From Gemmatimonadota bacterium (GTDB taxonomy: Bacteria > Gemmatimonadota > Gemmatimonadetes > Gemmatimonadales > GWC2-71-9): DNA of 40,244 nucleotides. The stretch covers positions 1 through 40,244 of the forward strand of contig QHUY01000080.1 of NCBI GenBank assembly GCA_003223415.1, read 5' to 3'. The notes below the pieces were generated by a model that saw only the letters and a list, made by a program, of their open reading frames with translations, did not search any database and was not told the origin of the DNA. Below, piece by piece: positions 39,008-40,244 of the stretch. How positions within the stretch are numbered: position 1 is the stretch's first letter; the number at the start of each line of letters is the position of its first letter. The position numbers and the translations under genes are program-made.

Positions 39008-39445
39008 ATGAAGCCCTACTTCTTCCTCCTCGGTGCGGTCGCGCTGGTTACCGCCTGCGACCGCCGCGCCGGTCCTGGCCAGACCTCGGCACGCGCCGTG
39101 ACCGGCGTCCTCGAGGTCCGCCTCGGCGCGATAGCCGCCCCTCAACGGTTCGATCTGCGCGTGGACCGCACGACCGCCGGCTTCCTGCCGGCGCTGCGCC
39201 CCCTGAGCGGCAGCGGCAGCCTCGGGCCCCTCGGCGCGGGGCTGGTCGCCGTCCCGTTCGTCCGCGAGAGCGACGGCCCGCCGGGACCAATCGCGGTCGA
39301 GACGCCGGCGGGCACCGTGACCGCGCAGTTCACTTACCGGACCCTCGGCCCCTGGAAGGTGCTGGACCAGGCTGTGCTGTCGGTTGATGGCCACCCCGAA
39401 TCCGATCTGCGGGTCGCGGTGCTGGACCCGCGGCTCGAGCGCTAA
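39008..39445 (+). CDS. Hypothetical lipoprotein
   Basis: 145 aa. AAGGAG lies seven bases before the ATG. The lipobox LVTAC puts the lipidated Cys at residue 17; before it MKPYFFLLGAVAL is a good leader. The mature part has strand-rich repeats (VTGVLEVRLGAI, RFDLRVDRTTAGF, TVTAQFTYRTLG). Family not recognised. It is followed after 13 bases by another small exported gene, with the G9 run as part of its leader. Confidence 0.65.
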   Translation: MKPYFFLLGAVALVTACDRRAGPGQTSARAVTGVLEVRLGAIAAPQRFDLRVDRTTAGFLPALRPLSGSGSLGPLGAGLVAVPFVRESDGPPGPIAVETPAGTVTAQFTYRTLGPWKVLDQAVLSVDGHPESDLRVAVLDPRLER

Positions 39446-39458
39446 GGGGGGGGGAAAC

Positions 39459-39824
39459 ATGAACACCAAGATCCTGCTGGTCCCCTGGGCGGGGCCCGCC
39501 ATCGCCGCCGCACTGCTCTGCGGCGCGCTCGCGGGGGGGGGGACGCCCAAGCGGGCCGCCGCGACACCCGCGGCCCCCGTCGCCGCCATGACGGCGGCGC
39601 GCATCCAGATCATCTGCGCCAAGGAAGCGCTCGCGTATCTCAACGCGTGGAAACGCTATATCGACGCCTGGAACAACTACGAGCTCGCGTTGCCGGGCGG
39701 CACGTATGACGAGATCATGGACGCGGCGTTGCTCCTGGACCAGGCCGCGACCGAGGTGGGCACGGCAGGGTTCCAGCTGATCGCCTGCCTGGCCGGTTAT
39801 CTGGGCGGGGGGGGGCCCGCCTGA
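39459..39824 (+). CDS. Small exported hypothetical protein
   Basis: 121 aa. The hydrophobic leader (LLVPWAGPAIAAALLCGALA) is followed by GGG from a G10 run (39533-39542), an Ala/Pro linker and a compact region with two Cys (IICAKEALAYLNAWKRYID and LIACLAGYLGG). The ending GGGGPA comes from a G9 run (39807-39815). The family is not known. The start is preceded by G9AAAC (39446-39457), which is the only Shine-Dalgarno-like sequence. Confidence 0.55.
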   Translation: MNTKILLVPWAGPAIAAALLCGALAGGGTPKRAAATPAAPVAAMTAARIQIICAKEALAYLNAWKRYIDAWNNYELALPGGTYDEIMDAALLLDQAATEVGTAGFQLIACLAGYLGGGGPA

Positions 39825-39848
39825 CGGTCCCTCGTTCCATGTGACGCC

Positions 39849-39884
39849 AGCGGCCCGGGTCTCCCCGGGCCGCTGTACTTTTCT
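39849..39884 (+). terminator. Rho-independent terminator
   Basis: Perfect 11-bp stem AGCGGCCCGGG, loop TCTC, CCCGGGCCGCT (39849-39874), followed by GTACTTTTC. It ends the two-gene unit 39008-39824 and is the only clear intrinsic terminator found in the window. Confidence 0.85.
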
Positions 39885-39887
39885 CGC

Positions 39888-40244
39888 GTGCCCCTCCCCT
39901 CCGATAGTCTCTCCCTCAGCGAGGCGCGCCGCATCGCGCTCGGGGCGCAGGGCTTCGATCGCCCGCGCCCCAGAGGCGGCGTCGGCACGCCTCAATTGCG
40001 GCGCACCATCCGCCTGCTCGGCCTGGTGCAGATCGACTACGTCAACGTCCTCGTGCCGGCGCAGTATCAGGTGCTCTTCTCGCGGCTCGGACCGTACGAG
40101 ACGTCACGCTTCGACGACCTCGTCTACCGGCGGCGGGAGTTCACGGAGCAGTGGGCGCACGAGGCCTCGATCCTGCCGGTGGAGCACTGGCCGCTGCTGC
40201 GCCACCGCATGGCGACGCACCGGGTCCGCCCGTGGGGCTTCGAG
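39888..40244 (+). CDS. Winged-helix YcaQ-like DNA glycosylase, 3' partial
   Basis: The frame from GTG 39888 is open to the window end (119 codons). It reads LSLSEARRIALGAQGF, LRRTIRLLGLVQIDYVNVL, LFSRLGPYE, YRRREFTEQWAHEASILPVE, the start of the HTH_42/YcaQ family. YcaQ enzymes unhook interstrand DNA cross-links; catalytic residues lie farther on, outside the window, so activity cannot be judged. It begins right after the terminator. Confidence 0.82.
   Translation, partial: MPLPSDSLSLSEARRIALGAQGFDRPRPRGGVGTPQLRRTIRLLGLVQIDYVNVLVPAQYQVLFSRLGPYETSRFDDLVYRRREFTEQWAHEASILPVEHWPLLRHRMATHRVRPWGFE

Overview
This is a 40 kb piece of a very GC-rich (roughly 70 percent) Gram-negative-type bacterial chromosome. 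Evidence for an outer membrane is strong: TolC, HlyD-type adaptor, several beta-barrel candidates and lipoproteins. The gene mix (glutaryl-CoA dehydrogenase with ETF and ETF-QO, CstA with its YbdD partner, DUF885 and M1 peptidases, DUF4139, Arg-rich GGDEF protein, many GTG starts, many 4-nt start/stop overlaps) fits a soil or groundwater Gemmatimonadota-like lineage. That assignment is inference; no rRNA, tRNA, CRISPR, phage or full IS is visible.

Layout. 1-3909 (+): tail of a possible surface barrel, then a tightly coupled molybdenum cofactor block (mobA, mobB, moeA) and a membrane diguanylate cyclase. mobA is split by a 16-G run. 3963-6409 (+): a coupled pair, outer-membrane barrel with Met/His-rich tail plus LVIVD-repeat lipoprotein. 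6414-8235 (-): an AraC-tail regulator and a second GGDEF protein with degenerate active site but intact I-site. 8469-13192 (-): glutaryl-CoA dehydrogenase, EtfB, EtfA, ETF-QO, a complete route from acyl-CoA to quinone. 13270-18294 (-): a coupled run of SDR, lipoprotein, NAD-type isocitrate dehydrogenase, zinc-ribbon membrane protein, DUF4139 protein and metallophosphoesterase. 18420-21075 (+): cstA, ybdD and a coiled-coil membrane protein. 21080-25573 (-): LeuA-like synthase, DUF885 peptidase, MFS transporter, secreted RidA. 25662-26894 (+): M20 peptidase. 26891-33151 (-): TetR, TolC, HlyD, DHA2 efflux operon that runs on into a peroxiredoxin and a membrane phosphoesterase, with a clear palindromic operator. 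33245-38847 (-): M1 peptidase with barrel domain, polyferredoxin, cupin, sugar nucleotidyltransferase and DinB protein, with a 109-bp MITE-like element. 39008-40244 (+): two small exported proteins, a good terminator, and the start of a YcaQ-like protein.

The most unusual signal is not one gene but two kinds of dispersed small sequence. First, short tandem arrays of period 7 or 8 bp occur at ten or so places between or inside genes, four of them as inverted pairs and two as identical 28-mers. Second, long G or C runs (9 to 16 nt) recur, several of them encoding polyglycine or proline inserts in otherwise conserved enzymes (EtfB, M20, DUF885, ETF-QO) and one breaking mobA.
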